Source: PHBD01 sp964578535
GTDB taxonomy: Bacteria; Desulfobacterota; Syntrophia; Syntrophales; PHBD01
DNA: 64,000 nucleotides
NCBI GenBank assembly: GCA_964578535.1
Contig: CAZODI010000015.1
Location: 8,657 to 72,656 of the forward strand
Reading direction: 5' to 3'
Shown in pieces: positions 24,802 to 34,722 of this stretch. Each line of letters starts with the position of its first letter. Within the stretch, counting starts at the first letter, position 1. A program made the position numbers and the translations under genes. The notes beneath the pieces were generated by a model. The model was not told where the DNA came from, did no database searches, and saw only the letters and a list, made by a program, of their open reading frames with translations.

Positions 24802-25401
24802 ATGATGGATATGGTCAAGAAGCCGAAACAGGAACATATCGAGGTGCATGGTCCGGGAGGCGAGCCGTTATCCCGTGCAGGAGCGAATGCCGACGGGGCG
24901 GGTTTTGTGGAAGATACTGTGGAATCCTTGAGGGCGAAACTGCAGGAGAGGGAGAGGGAGGCGGCCGAGAATTACGACAGGTATCTGCGGGCCATGGCTG
25001 AACTGGACAATTTCAGAAAACGAGCCGCCAGGGACAGAATGGACGCCGTCAAGTACGGGAACGAGCACATACTGAAAGACCTGCTCCCGTTGACGGACGC
25101 CATGGACCGTGCCTTGCAGCAGTCGGAGACGTCCTGTGATTTCGAGGCCTTCCGGAAGGGGCTAGACCTGCTTCGATCTCAGCTGACAGCCTGCCTGGGC
25201 CGTCATGGCGTCGAGGCCATCGACTGTCTCCATAAGCCGTTCGATCCGAATCTGCACGAGGCGCTGATGCAGGTGTCAGGGGATAAGCATGAAGACAACG
25301 AAGTCGTGGACGAACTGGAGAAAGGGTACCTGCTGAATGGTCGCCTGTTGAGGCCCGCCAAGGTGTCCGTCTGCAAACGAACCGGTGGCAATAATCATTG
25401 A
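24802..25401 (+). CDS. grpE: Nucleotide exchange factor GrpE
   Basis: The 199-residue co-chaperone exchanges nucleotide on DnaK. A long N-terminal coiled coil (about 40-95, EDTVESLRAKLQERERE, YDRYLRAMAELDNFRKRAARD) precedes the four-helix and beta-wing domain (LLPLTDAMDRAL, CLHKPFDPNLHEALMQ, GYLLNGRLLRPAKVSV), all diagnostic. Start is ATG 24802; ATG 24811 is an alternative since neither has a strong ribosome binding site. dnaK follows after 42 nt, as usual for this pair. Confidence 0.95.
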   Translation: MMDMVKKPKQEHIEVHGPGGEPLSRAGANADGAGFVEDTVESLRAKLQEREREAAENYDRYLRAMAELDNFRKRAARDRMDAVKYGNEHILKDLLPLTDAMDRALQQSETSCDFEAFRKGLDLLRSQLTACLGRHGVEAIDCLHKPFDPNLHEALMQVSGDKHEDNEVVDELEKGYLLNGRLLRPAKVSVCKRTGGNNH

Positions 25402-25443
25402 AAAGATGAAACCGCCCGAAACGGCGGCTAAGGAGGAAGGAAC

Positions 25444-27363
<1,920 letters not shown>

Positions 27364-27381
27364 GCACAGTCCCCCGATTTG

Positions 27382-27420
27382 AGGCCCGGGGCCGGTCAGA
27401 CCGGTTCCGGGCCTTTTTTT
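27382..27420 (+). terminator. Intrinsic terminator after dnaK
   Basis: A 15-bp stem (27382-27396 with 27400-27414, G-T pairs allowed), a 3-nt loop and seven T residues. Confidence 0.92.
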
Positions 27421-27478
27421 GTCGACGGAGGGAAGCATTTCCTGTAGCATGTCAACGCTTGATTCCGGTGGTTCACCC

Positions 27479-28699
27479 ATGAAACGTTTCCTCTTGATCA
27501 TTCTGTCCATTCTGGTCTTCTCCCTTCCCGCCGGGGTTGCCTTGTGCTCGGATCAGCAGGTCTTCCCTCCCGCATCCGGGAAGGCTGGGGAAAAAAGCAC
27601 GACGGCGACGATCGGCGTCATTCTTCCGCTTACCGGTAAATACGCTGCCTATGGGAATCGTGTCCTGGACGCCATCCTGATGGCCGCATCGGTTTGGGAC
27701 CGAACAAACCAATCCCGTCTAACCTTGCAGATCCGCGATTCCGAAAGCCGTTCCGAGACCCTTCGCGGCCTGGTTCAAGAACTGGCGGATCGCGAGAAGG
27801 TTGTCCTGATTCTCGGGCCGCTGGGGGAGGGAACGGAGGCGGCCCGCCTTGCACGGGAGAAGAAGGTACCGATCCTCGTATTTACCCAGCAGGAGGGAAT
27901 CGGTGGCGAGAATGGCTATGTCCTGAGAGATTCCCTCACAATCCGGCAGCAGATTCAGGCTTTGGCCGAATATGCCGTCAGCCGAAAGGGGCTCCGTCGC
28001 TTTGCCATGCTCTATCCCGGGGACAATAGCGGCAGGGAGGCGGCAATGCTGTTCCGGGAGGAAGTGACACGCCGCGGTGGACGGATCCTGCGCGAGCGAA
28101 CATATGGCCGCCGGCAGGCTGATTTTACGGATGAGATCCGGTCCCTGGCCGGTGGTGTAAAGGGGATTCCCGGAAACGTGATCGTGGAACCGGAGGGAAC
28201 GATTGAGATTACGGGATCGGCGACCGTGGATTTCGAAGCCCTTTTCCTTCCCGATTCCCTCGGATCGGCATTGCTGACGGCCTCGCAACTGGCCGATCTT
28301 CAAATCGGAAGTGTCCAGCTGATGGGCCTGTCATCTTGGAACCATCCCGGCAGGCTTCGGACGGGCGGGAACGTTCTGGAAGGAGCCGTTTTTACGGATA
28401 TATTCTGCACGAATGATCCATCCCGAGCGGTCCATGATTTTATTGAGCGGTATTATGCGGCAACCGGACGGGAGCCGGGAAGCCTCGAGGCGATGGCATT
28501 TGACGGGACGAATCTTGCCGTCCGGACCATCCTGGATGAGAAACCCGGTTCCCGGGAGGAACTGCGCCGGATGATCCTTGCGAACCGGGATTTCCGGGGA
28601 GTTGCCGGCAGGCTTGAATTTGCACCGGACGGTGAGAGCCGGAGGAGCGCCGCGATCCTGAGAATCACCCAAGGCCAGATTGTGCCGGTGAGAGAATAG
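27479..28699 (+). CDS. Periplasmic binding protein, type I ABC/LpoA-like fold
   Basis: The 406-residue exported protein has a signal peptide (MKRFLLIILSILVFSLPAGVALC) and a two-lobe periplasmic-binding domain (Peripla_BP_6 type): TIGVILPLTGKYAAYGNRVLDAILMAA, ILGPLGEGTEAARLAREKKVPILVF, FAMLYPGDNSGREAAMLFREEV, YYAATGREPGSLEAMAFDGTNLA. Such proteins either bind amino acids for ABC import or, like LpoA, control penicillin-binding proteins. No permease or ATPase gene is nearby, which favours a stand-alone sensor or activator. ATG 27479 is chosen because the signal peptide begins there; its Shine-Dalgarno is weak. surE follows after 10 nt, so the two are likely one operon. Confidence 0.85.
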   Translation: MKRFLLIILSILVFSLPAGVALCSDQQVFPPASGKAGEKSTTATIGVILPLTGKYAAYGNRVLDAILMAASVWDRTNQSRLTLQIRDSESRSETLRGLVQELADREKVVLILGPLGEGTEAARLAREKKVPILVFTQQEGIGGENGYVLRDSLTIRQQIQALAEYAVSRKGLRRFAMLYPGDNSGREAAMLFREEVTRRGGRILRERTYGRRQADFTDEIRSLAGGVKGIPGNVIVEPEGTIEITGSATVDFEALFLPDSLGSALLTASQLADLQIGSVQLMGLSSWNHPGRLRTGGNVLEGAVFTDIFCTNDPSRAVHDFIERYYAATGREPGSLEAMAFDGTNLAVRTILDEKPGSREELRRMILANRDFRGVAGRLEFAPDGESRRSAAILRITQGQIVPVRE

Positions 28700-28709
28700 A
28701 GGATGTCCG

Positions 28710-29480
28710 ATGAGGTTTCTACTGACGAACGACGACGGGATCTATGCCCGGGGGCTTGCCGCCCTGCATCGCGAATTGTCCCTTGATGCCGAGTGTCTCG
28801 TTGTGGCCCCGGAGGTGGAGCAGAGCGCCGTGGGGCACGCCATCACCCTCTTCAGGCCGCTGATGGTGAGAAAGGCCCGGAAGAACGGACAGGCCCTCGG
28901 CTATGCCGTGGCGGGGACGCCGGCGGATTGCGTGAAGATCGGCATCCGGGAACTGGCCGGCGGGCCCGTGGACCTGGTGGTCTCCGGCATCAACCTGGGG
29001 GCCAATGTCGGTATCAACGTCCTCTATTCGGGTACGGTCTCGGCGGCTACGGAAGGAGCCATCATGGGGGTTCCGTCCGTGGCGATTTCCCTTGATACCC
29101 ACCGGGAAGCCGATTTTTCCTTTGCCGCCCGGTTTGCCCGGAAAATCTGCCGTTTCATGATGGAACACCCCTTCCCGAAAAACCTTTCGCTCAACGTGAA
29201 CGTCCCGGCGCTGCCGGAGGACCGGATTCGGGGCGTGACCGTTGTGAAGCAGGGGAAGGCCCGTCTCATTGAGAGCTTTGAGAAGCGCGTGGATCCCAGG
29301 GACAATACCTATTACTGGCTGGCGGGGGAGACGCAGCCGGCGCCATCGGAAGACGCCGACTCGGACATCACAGCCCTCCGGAAGGGCTGGATCACCATCA
29401 CGCCCATTCACAGCGACCTGACGCGGATGGACGTATTCGGCGACCTGAGGGATCTGGTGGAGAAGGACCTCAACGGGTGA
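28710..29480 (+). CDS. surE: 5'/3'-nucleotidase SurE
   Basis: The 256-residue metal-dependent phosphatase removes phosphate from nucleoside monophosphates and exopolyphosphate. Diagnostic motifs: LLTNDDGIYARGL at the N-terminus (Asp-Asp metal ligands), PEVEQSAVGHAITL, YAVAGTPADCVKIGI and VVSGINLGANVGINVLYSGTVSAA. Length is normal. It follows the binding-protein gene directly and overlaps the convergent USP gene by 11 bp at the 3' end. Confidence 0.95.
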   Translation: MRFLLTNDDGIYARGLAALHRELSLDAECLVVAPEVEQSAVGHAITLFRPLMVRKARKNGQALGYAVAGTPADCVKIGIRELAGGPVDLVVSGINLGANVGINVLYSGTVSAATEGAIMGVPSVAISLDTHREADFSFAARFARKICRFMMEHPFPKNLSLNVNVPALPEDRIRGVTVVKQGKARLIESFEKRVDPRDNTYYWLAGETQPAPSEDADSDITALRKGWITITPIHSDLTRMDVFGDLRDLVEKDLNG

Positions 29481-30309
29481 GGAGTACCGGGACGGGGCTC
29501 TTCCGGATGACGTGGCTGGTTGTGCTCCCCACCAGCAGCTCACGGAGCCGGTTGTGCCCGTAGGCCCCCATCACCAGGAGCTCGGTGGAACCCTCCTGCA
29601 GGAAGCGCAGAATTTCCCGATCTTCCTTCCCGGTCAACTGGACGATGTCCCAGTCGATAATCCAGGCGTCCAGTAGCGTCTCCGCCTGTTTGCACACCCG
29701 GTCCGATGCGGCGGGATCGTTCGATACCGTGACAACCGTCAGAGGCCAGGCGGCCTTGTCGGAGAGTTCGGCAGCCAGCTTCAGGGCATGGTCGGCGGGA
29801 GGGCTGCCGTCGTAGGCGAGGGCCATGCTTTCGATATCCCGGTAGGTCACTGGCGTTACGAGGACCGGTTTTCCCGCTTTCCGGACGACCGATTCGGCCG
29901 TTGTACCCAGAATCGCTCCGCCTCCGAGATGGAAGTGCTCGCCGCGCTGGGCCAGGATGATCCAGTCCGCCTGCTGGCCCTCCTCTATGATGACCTCGTC
30001 GATGACCCCGAGACGCTTCCTGATGTCCGGTTTCACTCCTGCCTCGCCGCATCTTTGCCGGAATGCTTTTAGAATGGCATCCGCTTTTGTCTCCAGCGTG
30101 TTTTCCATGACCGGAAGAAACTCCTGGCATGGCGGGATGCCGATGGAACCCGATATGTCGCTGAAAACGGGGGCCTGCAATTGCAGAAGTTCCATGACAT
30201 GAAGCCCCGTGAGCCGGGCATCGAGTTTCCGGGCAATGTAGATTCCGTATTCCAGGGCTGTCAGGCTGTGGGCGGAGCCGTCCGTGGCGATGAGGATGTG
30301 CTCGATCAC
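29470..30309 (-). CDS. Tandem-domain universal stress protein
   Basis: The 279-residue protein holds two USP domains: residues 1-145 (EHILIATDGSAHSLTALEYGIYIAR to AQRGEHFHLGGGAILGTTAESVV) and 150-279 (SMALAYDGSPPADHALKLA to GAYGHNRLRELLVGSTTSHVI). Both contain a G-2x-G-9x-G-S/T ATP motif, the first modified. GTG 30309 is the start: AGGAGGG is 7 nt upstream and the codon overlaps the previous gene's stop (GTGA). It is thus coupled to the repeat protein gene upstream. The role is stress sensing through nucleotide binding; a specific signal is unknown. Confidence 0.88.
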   Translation of the reverse strand: MIEHILIATDGSAHSLTALEYGIYIARKLDARLTGLHVMELLQLQAPVFSDISGSIGIPPCQEFLPVMENTLETKADAILKAFRQRCGEAGVKPDIRKRLGVIDEVIIEEGQQADWIILAQRGEHFHLGGGAILGTTAESVVRKAGKPVLVTPVTYRDIESMALAYDGSPPADHALKLAAELSDKAAWPLTVVTVSNDPAASDRVCKQAETLLDAWIIDWDIVQLTGKEDREILRFLQEGSTELLVMGAYGHNRLRELLVGSTTSHVIRKSPVPVLLTR

Positions 30310-31019
30310 GTTCTTTCCCTCCTGTCGGATTCCTCGTCCTCCTCGCGGTAGGCCTCCAGGTCCCGCAGCATGTTGTCGGCCTGTCGCTCCTTTTCCAGCC
30401 ATTCCTCCTCTGAATCCGGGACATCTTCGTTTTCGACCGCGGTTCGGACCGGCTCGCCCTTTTCATTGAAGGACTGGAACCTTCCAACCAGTTTGCCGTT
30501 CCGGTAAACGGCCTGTTCCCGGATCTGTCCGTTCCGGTGCCAGGCCTTGTATTCTCCTTCCCGCCGGTCGTTCTCGAAGCACCCCTCTTCCTTCAACTGG
30601 CCTGTCTTGTACCAGGACCGGTAGGGTCCGTGCAGCTTCCCGTCTGTGAATAATTCTTCCTCCCTGGCCTGTCCGGTCCGGTAATACATCCGGTAAGGGC
30701 CGTCCAGCCGGCCGCCCCGGTAGGTTTCCTGTTCCCGGATCTGCCCGTTTTCATACCAGGAGGTGTAGCTCCCCTCGAAGCGGTCGTCCAGGAAGGACGC
30801 CCGTTCCCGGATCCGGCCGTCCCGGTAGTAGGCTTCGGCATCTCCCTGGCGCATGCCGTTCTGGAATCGCATCCGTACCATGACCTGCCCGTTGGCGTAA
30901 TAGGATGTGTATTCGCCGTCGAGCTTCTTCCCGAGAAGGGTTTTGCGCTCCTTGATATGCTTGTCTTCTTCGTCGTAGTAGGCGATGACTTCTCGTGGAG
31001 CTTCGACTTTTTTAGCCAT
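30306..31019 (-). CDS. MORN_2/YwqK-like repeat protein
   Basis: The 237-residue cytosolic protein consists of about eight tandem repeats of roughly 22 residues of the type GxxExxYxxGQxxxExxYxxGxxxG (e.g. YYRDGRIRERASF, WYENGQIREQETY, YYRTGQAREEELF, WHRNGQIREQAVY). This is the MORN_2 repeat that databases label as YwqK-family antitoxin, but no toxin gene is next to it. A charged C-terminal tail (EEEWLEKERQADNML) ends the protein. It is the first gene of a two-gene unit with the tandem USP, coupled by a 4-nt overlap. Function unknown; a beta-sheet scaffold is likely. Confidence 0.85.
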   Translation of the reverse strand: MAKKVEAPREVIAYYDEEDKHIKERKTLLGKKLDGEYTSYYANGQVMVRMRFQNGMRQGDAEAYYRDGRIRERASFLDDRFEGSYTSWYENGQIREQETYRGGRLDGPYRMYYRTGQAREEELFTDGKLHGPYRSWYKTGQLKEEGCFENDRREGEYKAWHRNGQIREQAVYRNGKLVGRFQSFNEKGEPVRTAVENEDVPDSEEEWLEKERQADNMLRDLEAYREEDEESDRRERT

Positions 31020-31072
31020 GAGACGGTTTCCTCCGGTTCGTTTCCGGAACGGATTTCAGGGATGGTCTGCGA

Positions 31073-31102
31073 TCCATACCGTTGATGCCGTCCCCATGTC
31101 AA
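31073..31102 (-). promoter_or_regulatory. Promoter for the MORN repeat/USP unit
   Basis: On the minus strand TTGACA (31097-31102) and TATGGA (31073-31078) with an 18-bp spacer; predicted start near 31066, 47 nt before the ATG. Confidence 0.55.
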
Positions 31103-31152
31103 GGCGGAGCGTCGACGGCGCACCGGGATGCCTCCGGTCCGGCCCTTTCACG

Positions 31153-31181
31153 TTGACAAACAGGGTCGCCTCTCATAGACT
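31153..31181 (+). promoter_or_regulatory. Promoter for the glycerol-3-phosphate dehydrogenase-like gene
   Basis: TTGACA (31153-31158) and TAGACT (31176-31181) with a 17-bp spacer, divergent from the promoter at 31073-31102. Predicted start near 31188. Confidence 0.65.
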
Positions 31182-31261
31182 GACCGCCGTTTGTCAACGC
31201 ATCTTCGGGGTGCCGCCGTGATTCGACCTGAAGCCTCGAAAATACCTGGAAGCGGGTGCGC

Positions 31262-32467
31262 ATGCTCCTGACCGATCTCGACACATCCCGCATTGCCATT
31301 ATCGGACCGGGCCGCCTGGGAACATCCTTCGCCTACAAATTCGGCCGGGACAACAAGCGCGTGACCATTTACTATCACGACGCCGCCGTGTGCAAATCCA
31401 TCAACCGGGAGCATCTCAATCCCATCCATCTGACGGAAGATCTGGCCCGGCGTGTGGGGAGCATGGACGAGGTGCCCCGGCTGGGCCCCAAGGTGTATGC
31501 CACCAACGACCTGGAGCGGGTCGTGGAAGACAACGATTTCATCGTTTTGGCCCTGACGATGAATCGCCTTCCGGATTTCCTCGACTACCTGAAACCCATC
31601 ATGGAGAGAAAGGGCGGGGATACCTGCCTCATCTCGCCCATTAAGGGGCTGGCGGCGGATCCAATCACCAAGGAGCTGATGACTCCTTCCCAGATGATCA
31701 ACAACAGCCTCTACAGGCTGAAGTACAAATACGATATCGTCTGCATCGGCGGTCCGTTTTTCGATGTAGACATTGCCCTGGGAAACCCAGTGTGCGTGAC
31801 CGTGGCCGGAAAGAAGCGGATCGCCATGCTTGTCAGGGAGCGGATCATCAAGTTCAACCGGCGGGAATTGTCTTCCTATTATAACTTTGACATTGTCGGG
31901 GTCGAGGCCTGCGGCTCCCTCAAGAACATCGTGGCCAACATCAAGGGAGTTGCGGACTGCCTGAAACTCGGCGATTCCATCCCCGGCACCCTGTTTGCCC
32001 GGTCCGGCGTTGAGATCCGATCCCTTTCGAAGCTCCTGGGGGGGAGTTTCCAGGCCTTTTTCAGCCAGGCCGGGGTAGGCGACATGTACGTTACCGTCTC
32101 CTCCGAGGCGAGCAAGAACTACCGGTACGGGAAGCTGTTTTATGAATTGTACTCGGGCAATCCCATCGAAACGAACCTGAAGGTCCTGGAAAAGATCGAC
32201 GGGACTCCGGAGGGACCCAACACCATCCGGAACGTCCAGAAATTCCTGGAAAAGAAAAACATGTACAGCCCGCTCTTCTCCTGCGCCTATCGCATCTTCA
32301 ACGAGGGTGGAAGCAAGAACGACATTCGCGAGCTCCTCATTCAGGCCTGCCAGTTCGACAAGCGAACAAAGGAATACATCGGTCCCATCTCCCGGATCCT
32401 CTACCGGCTCATTCCGAATCTCTGGTACCGGCGGCACAAGGGATTCCTGGGCCGGGTCGACATCTGA
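31262..32467 (+). CDS. NAD-dependent glycerol-3-phosphate dehydrogenase-like protein
   Basis: The 401-residue protein has a Rossmann N-domain (RIAIIGPGRLGTSFAYKFG, a GxGxxG variant) and the GPDH C-domain with GVEACGSLKNIVANIKGVADCL (catalytic Lys region), and AGVGDMYVTVSSEASKNYRYG, which corresponds to the GDL/TCxSxxSRNxxxG motif. It is about 60 residues longer than GpsA, with a basic C-terminal extension (RILYRLIPNLWYRRHKGF) that may contact membrane. ATG 31262 is preferred to GTG 31256 by spacing from GGAAG. It probably acts on glycerol phosphate or a related polyol phosphate, but the divergent motifs leave the substrate open. Confidence 0.8.
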   Translation: MLLTDLDTSRIAIIGPGRLGTSFAYKFGRDNKRVTIYYHDAAVCKSINREHLNPIHLTEDLARRVGSMDEVPRLGPKVYATNDLERVVEDNDFIVLALTMNRLPDFLDYLKPIMERKGGDTCLISPIKGLAADPITKELMTPSQMINNSLYRLKYKYDIVCIGGPFFDVDIALGNPVCVTVAGKKRIAMLVRERIIKFNRRELSSYYNFDIVGVEACGSLKNIVANIKGVADCLKLGDSIPGTLFARSGVEIRSLSKLLGGSFQAFFSQAGVGDMYVTVSSEASKNYRYGKLFYELYSGNPIETNLKVLEKIDGTPEGPNTIRNVQKFLEKKNMYSPLFSCAYRIFNEGGSKNDIRELLIQACQFDKRTKEYIGPISRILYRLIPNLWYRRHKGFLGRVDI

Positions 32468-32481
32468 AAGGGAAAATCACC

Positions 32482-32508
32482 TTGACTTTCCCGATTTCCG
32501 TGTGATAT
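32482..32508 (+). promoter_or_regulatory. Promoter of the trp leader/trpB2 transcript
   Basis: TTGACT (32482-32487) and TGATAT (32503-32508), spacer 15 bp (or GATATT with 16). Transcription would start near 32515, about 25 nt before the leader ATG. Confidence 0.5.
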
Positions 32509-32540
32509 TTCCTCCCCCACTTTTGCAGAGAGACGTTCAC

Positions 32541-32606
32541 ATGACCGTATTGAAGGCAGCAATATCCCGGTTGTGGTGGTGGCAGGCGCAAAGCGTCTGC
32601 CCGTAG
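32541..32606 (+). CDS. trpL: trp leader peptide with three consecutive Trp codons
   Basis: A 21-codon ORF (ATG 32541 to TAG 32604) begins MTVLKAAISR and continues LWWWQAQSVCP. The three TGG codons at 32574-32582 are directly followed by the first attenuator stem (32581-32601). An AGAGAG box precedes the ATG. The tandem Trp codons, the downstream terminator and a tryptophan synthase gene 190 nt away leave little doubt that it is a trp attenuator peptide, which makes ribosomes stall when charged tRNA-Trp is short. Confidence 0.92.
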   Translation: MTVLKAAISRLWWWQAQSVCP

Positions 32607-32707
32607 CGTTCTTTGCCGAAAAGAGCCGTGGGCAGGGGGATCCCTTCCCATGACTCTGACGAACCTGAAAGAGCATGCCATGGGAAGACCCCATGGCATT
32701 TTTTTTG
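32581..32707 (+). promoter_or_regulatory. trp attenuator: pause hairpin, antiterminator pairings and terminator
   Basis: Stem 1:2 is 32581-32589 with 32593-32601 (9 bp). Alternative 2:3 pairing is 32597-32603 with 32629-32635. Segment 3 can also pair with 32642-32649. The terminator is 32675-32684 with 32690-32699 followed by about nine T residues (to 32707). Bases 32645-32652 are complementary to 32679-32686 inside the terminator's left arm, giving a competing antiterminator. Stalling on the Trp codons would favour 2:3, free 32645-32652 and break the terminator. The pairings are read directly; the order of events is inferred from classical attenuation. Confidence 0.82.
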
Positions 32708-32794
32708 CCGTGACGGGTTTTTCCCGAAGGGGCCGGAGGACTTCGCGGATGGGCGGGTCCGGGGCCGATCAGCCGACAACGAAAGGAGAAAACC

Positions 32795-34156
32795 ATGGAA
32801 CAGACGAAGATCCTTCTTGAAGACCGGGAGATCCCCAGGCAGTGGTACAACATCCTGGCGGACGTGCCCACTCCCATGAGCCCGCCTCTTCACCCCGGAA
32901 CGGGAGAGCCCGTCAAGGCCGAGGACCTCGCCCCCATCTTCCCGATGAACCTGATCGAGCAGGAAGTGACCACCGAGCGTTGGATCGACATCCCCGAGCC
33001 GGTGCTGGAGAAACTGATCCTTTATCGCCCCAGTCCCCTGTGCCGGGCCCGGAACTTCGAGAGGCTGCTCGGCGCCCCGGTCAAGATTTACTATAAGTAT
33101 GAGGGAGTGAGTCCTGCCGGTTCCCACAAGCCCAACACGGCCATTCCGCAAGCCTACTACAACAAGGTTTTCGGGATCAAAAGGCTCTCGACGGAGACAG
33201 GTGCCGGCCAGTGGGGGAGCGCGCTGAGCATGGCCTGTGCGATGTTCGGGCTGGAATGCCGGGTTTTCATGGTTCGGGTCAGTTATGAACAGAAGCCCTA
33301 CCGGAGAATGATGATGCGGACTTGGGGGGCAGACTGTTTCCCCAGCCCCAGCACCCTGACCCAGGCGGGCCGGAACGTCCTGGCGGAGCATCCGGATTCC
33401 CCGGGCAGCCTGGGAATCGCCATCAGCGAGGCCATTGAGGATGCCGTCACGAAGCCCGATTCCCGCTATTCCCTCGGGAGCGTTCTGAACCATGTCCTGC
33501 TTCACCAGTCGATCATCGGGCTGGAGGCTAAAAAACAGATGGATAAGGCTGGCGCATATCCCGACGTGGTCATCGGTTGCGCCGGCGGCGGAAGCAACTT
33601 TGCCGGGATCGCCACGCCGTTTCTGCAGGACAAGATCCATGGAAAACAGGTGCATGTCATTGCCTCCGAGCCGACGTCCTGCCCGACTCTCACAAGGGGA
33701 CCGTTTGCCTATGATTTCGGTGACCTGGCGAAAATGACCCCGCTCCTTCCCATGTATACGCTGGGGCATGACTTCGTTCCGGCACCAATCCATGCCGGCG
33801 GCCTCCGCTATCACGGCATGGCACCGGTCGTCAGCCACCTGGTCCGGCTCGGCCTGGTCGAGCCCCGGGGATATCACCAGCTGGAAACATTCGAGGCGGG
33901 TGTTCAGTTTGCCCGGACCGAGGGCATCATCCCGGCACCCGAGTCCAATCATGCCATTGCCGCAGTGGTGGACGAGGCGCGCCGGGCCAAGGCCGAGGGG
34001 AAGGAAAAGGTGATCCTCTTCAACCTGAGTGGCCATGGAATGGTGGATCTTGCCTCCTACGATGCCTACTTCGAAGGGAACCTGCTACCCTACGAATTGC
34101 CTGAAGAGGAGATCGAGCGTGCCCTGAAGGCGATCGAGGGTTTTCCCAAACCCTGA
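32795..34156 (+). CDS. Tryptophan synthase beta chain, TrpB2 type
   Basis: The 453-residue PLP enzyme condenses indole with serine to make tryptophan. The N-terminal extension and LILYRPSPLCRARNFERLLGAPVKIYYKYEG mark the TrpB2 subgroup. The PLP lysine is Lys112 in AGSHKPNTA, the phosphate-binding loop is IGCAGGGSNFAGI, and NLSGHGMVDL closes the fold. TrpB2 enzymes lack the TrpA-interaction features and often act as indole-salvage enzymes. AAAGGAGAA precedes the ATG. No trpA or other trp gene is nearby, yet the gene has a full trp attenuator, so it responds to tryptophan supply. Confidence 0.93.
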   Translation: MEQTKILLEDREIPRQWYNILADVPTPMSPPLHPGTGEPVKAEDLAPIFPMNLIEQEVTTERWIDIPEPVLEKLILYRPSPLCRARNFERLLGAPVKIYYKYEGVSPAGSHKPNTAIPQAYYNKVFGIKRLSTETGAGQWGSALSMACAMFGLECRVFMVRVSYEQKPYRRMMMRTWGADCFPSPSTLTQAGRNVLAEHPDSPGSLGIAISEAIEDAVTKPDSRYSLGSVLNHVLLHQSIIGLEAKKQMDKAGAYPDVVIGCAGGGSNFAGIATPFLQDKIHGKQVHVIASEPTSCPTLTRGPFAYDFGDLAKMTPLLPMYTLGHDFVPAPIHAGGLRYHGMAPVVSHLVRLGLVEPRGYHQLETFEAGVQFARTEGIIPAPESNHAIAAVVDEARRAKAEGKEKVILFNLSGHGMVDLASYDAYFEGNLLPYELPEEEIERALKAIEGFPKP

Positions 34157-34190
34157 CGGGGATTCGTTCCCGCTTCATCGGCCTTCCATC

Positions 34191-34221
34191 CCGGTGGCGG
34201 CGGCCCGTCCGCTGCCGCCGG
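34191..34221 (+). terminator. GC hairpin after trpB2
   Basis: An 11-bp stem (34191-34201 with 34211-34221, two G-T pairs) lies 35 nt after the trpB2 stop but has no T tract, so termination is uncertain. The rest of the 284-nt gap before 34441 shows no gene or clear promoter. Confidence 0.4.
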
Positions 34222-34440
34222 GACGGCTCCGATCGGAACGGATGCCTCGCCATGTCCGCGGCGGATCGCTTTCCTGGTTCTGATAAGAATACCCGACGAT
34301 TCTGCGCCATGGGGACGATCCCACCCCCTTGTGGTTTCCGTTTCCTTCCGTTTATTCGTTGCCAACCCTTTCGACATGGGGCATGATGCAGCCGTTGCCG
34401 AACCCGCCGCAGGCGGCGGGCCCGGGAAAGGATGATGAGA

Positions 34441-34695
34441 ATGGCCGAACAGTCCGGAAAACTCGTTCTTCGCTGCCCCCGCTTGGGCGGAGAGGTTCAC
34501 CTGACCTACTGTCTCCGGGAGTCCGCGGGGCGTCCCTGCATCAGGACCCTCCAGTGCTGGCATGCGGTTCCGCAGGTCCGTGAACGGCTGATGAAGCGCC
34601 TTCCGGAAGACGAGATCCGGCGTCTTCTGGAACCGGTGCCCCGGGATCGGATGTCCGTCATCCTGGATGCGGCGGAGCAGGGAAAACGGCACTGA
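34441..34695 (+). CDS. Small cysteine-containing hypothetical protein, 84 aa
   Basis: The product has four cysteines in the first half (LRCPRLGGEVHLTYCLRES, RPCIRTLQCWH), a possible metal or FeS site, and a basic helical C-terminal half (VRERLMKRLPEDEIRRLLEPVPRDRM). ATG 34441 is chosen because GGAAAGG lies 9 nt upstream; two earlier ATGs abut that box. It lies 27 nt before rarA and is probably cotranscribed. The arrangement of Cys (C-x12-C-x8-C-x6-C) resembles small proteins conserved among Desulfobacterota; the function is not known to me. Confidence 0.65.
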   Translation: MAEQSGKLVLRCPRLGGEVHLTYCLRESAGRPCIRTLQCWHAVPQVRERLMKRLPEDEIRRLLEPVPRDRMSVILDAAEQGKRH

Positions 34696-34722
34696 CGGTC
34701 CGCGGGTCCGTCGGGATGAATC

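Noticed and set aside
30306..31019. Toxin-antitoxin module based on the YwqK-like repeat protein
   Set aside because: The repeat family is often labelled antitoxin, but the neighbour is a universal stress protein and no toxin gene is present.
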